A stretch of DNA of 5,935 bases from Bacteroidales bacterium (GTDB lineage: Bacteria > Bacteroidota > Bacteroidia > Bacteroidales > Bacteroidaceae). The DNA is taken from assembly GCA_009177185.1 (NCBI GenBank), contig WFMB01000038.1, positions 18,537 to 24,471 of the forward strand, in the 5' to 3' direction. The notes beneath the pieces are model-generated. The model worked only from the letters and a program-made list of their open reading frames with translations, ran no database searches and was not told the DNA's origin. Made by a program: the position numbers and the translations under genes. Positions 4,934-5,935 of this stretch are shown one piece after another; the first letter of the stretch is position 1; every line of letters starts with the position of its first letter.

Positions 4934-5935
4934 ATGACATTATCAAAGACGATGAAGTGCCTTGTGCTGTGCGGCATGGCGCTGTTTATCTCTGCACACG
5001 CACAGGCGCAGGGACATGTGAATGGTCAGCTCTGGATGGACACTGAGGGCAACCACATCAATGCGCATGGTGGTAACATCATTCAGTATGGGGACACATA
5101 TTATTGGTATGGGGAGAACCGCCCCTACCGTGGTTTCACTACCGAGGCGGGGGTAGGGGTCTATTCGTCGAAAGACCTCAAGATGTGGAAGAACGAGGGC
5201 ATTGCCTTGGCGGTGAGCGAAGAGGCGGGGCACGATATTGAACGTGGCTGCATCATGGAGCGTCCCAAGGTGCTTTATAATGCGAAGACGAAGAAGTTTG
5301 TGATGCTCTTCCACCTCGAACTGAAGGGACGTGGCTATGAGGCTGCCCGTGTGGCGTTTGCCGTGAGCGACGCGCCCACTGGACCTTTCCGCTTCATCCG
5401 CAGCACACGTGTGAACGCTAACAAGTGGCCTTTTGACATGAACAGGAAGGCTCGTAAGGCTGCTCAGCAGACGGATGCTGCCCAGTGGAAGAACTGGTGG
5501 ACGGACGAATGGAGGGCTGAGGTGCAGAAGGGTATGTATCTGTGGCGCGACATGAAGGGTGGTCAGATGAGCCGTGATATGACGCTCTATGTGGATAGCG
5601 ACGGGAAGGCTTACCACATTACTTCGTCGCAGGAGAACCTGACACTGTTGGTCAGCGAGCTGACGGACGATTATTTGGACTTTACGGGCAAGTACAACAT
5701 GGTGGCTCCTGGTGGTCAGAACGAGGCGCCTTGCATCTTCCAGCATGACGGCACCTACTGGCTCATCTGCTCTGGTTGCACGGGCTGGGCACCCAACGAG
5801 GCGCGCATGTTCAGTGCCAAAAGCATTTGGGGTCCGTGGACACAGCATCCTTCGCCTTTTGTGGGTATAGCTACGGGCTATCGCAACATGCCTGCTAACA
5901 AGACCTTTGGTGCGCAGGGCACTTACATTTGTGAG
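4934..5935 (+). CDS. Secreted GH43-family glycoside hydrolase, 3'-truncated by the window edge
   Basis: 334 codons are visible and the frame runs off the window. Residues 1-26 form a signal peptide (MKCLVLCGMALFISAHAQA from Met7), so the enzyme is exported. The mature protein fits a five-bladed GH43 beta-propeller: INAHGGNI then YYWYGE (42-61), GVYSSKDLKMW (74-85), ERPKVLYN (109-116), FVMLFHLELKG (122-132), AVSDAPTGPF (143-152), NEAPCIF (263-269) and FGAQGTY (325-331). Glu109 of ERPK is the likely general acid. At blade one, where most GH43 enzymes have the catalytic Asp, the sequence is NAHGG; this resembles subfamilies such as the exo-beta-1,3-galactanases, in which a Gln takes over, and Gln328 is a candidate. 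The target is therefore probably a galactan or arabinogalactan side chain, by inference only. The ATG at 4934 lies 13 bases after the Dabb gene in an A/T-rich context; Met7 (4952) is an alternative start. Confidence 0.85.
   Translation, partial: MTLSKTMKCLVLCGMALFISAHAQAQGHVNGQLWMDTEGNHINAHGGNIIQYGDTYYWYGENRPYRGFTTEAGVGVYSSKDLKMWKNEGIALAVSEEAGHDIERGCIMERPKVLYNAKTKKFVMLFHLELKGRGYEAARVAFAVSDAPTGPFRFIRSTRVNANKWPFDMNRKARKAAQQTDAAQWKNWWTDEWRAEVQKGMYLWRDMKGGQMSRDMTLYVDSDGKAYHITSSQENLTLLVSELTDDYLDFTGKYNMVAPGGQNEAPCIFQHDGTYWLICSGCTGWAPNEARMFSAKSIWGPWTQHPSPFVGIATGYRNMPANKTFGAQGTYICE

Noticed and set aside
4943..5848. A 301-codon minus-strand frame
   Set aside because: It is antisense to the GH43 gene, which has a signal peptide and clear family motifs.

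Overview
The window looks like a chromosomal segment from a member of the Bacteroidales, most likely Prevotella or a close relative. The evidence is several promoters of the Bacteroidota type (TTTG, 19-bp spacer, TAnnTTTG), start codons without Shine-Dalgarno sites but with A/T-rich leaders, Sec-type signal peptides, and a secreted GH43 glycosidase. The left ~1.3 kb is visibly more A/T-rich than the rest.

Layout, left to right. (1) 1-769, minus strand: the N-terminal 256 residues of a secreted protein I do not recognise; its C-terminus lies outside the window. (2) 784 to ~1027, minus strand: a strongly structured non-coding RNA directly upstream of that gene. It has a closing stem followed by a run of six U, a side hairpin and a long rod-like arm, and resembles 6S-type regulatory RNAs in outline. 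A competing 9-bp helix suggests it could switch fold. (3) ~1040-1371: no credible gene; one inverted repeat and a possible -7 box. (4) 1372-2265, minus: an orphan radical SAM enzyme with a CX4CX2C cluster motif. (5) 2401-2751, plus: an HxlR-family regulator divergent from it, with face-to-face -7 boxes and TACC/GGTA half-sites in between. (6) 2791-2865: a palindromic repeat cluster between convergent genes, probably a two-way terminator. (7) 2889-4466, minus: one reading frame joining a ketopantoate-reductase-like dehydrogenase to a HAD phosphatase. (8) 4485-4564: a nearly symmetrical divergent promoter. (9) 4615-4920, plus: a small Dabb (stress-responsive alpha/beta barrel) protein. (10) 4934 to the window end, plus: a secreted GH43-family glycosidase, 13 bases behind the Dabb gene and probably co-transcribed with it.

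Functional links: the radical SAM/HxlR pair looks like an enzyme and its thiol-sensing regulator; the fused reductase-phosphatase and the Dabb-GH43 unit share a divergent promoter region. The items most worth following up are the structured RNA and the dehydrogenase-phosphatase fusion.
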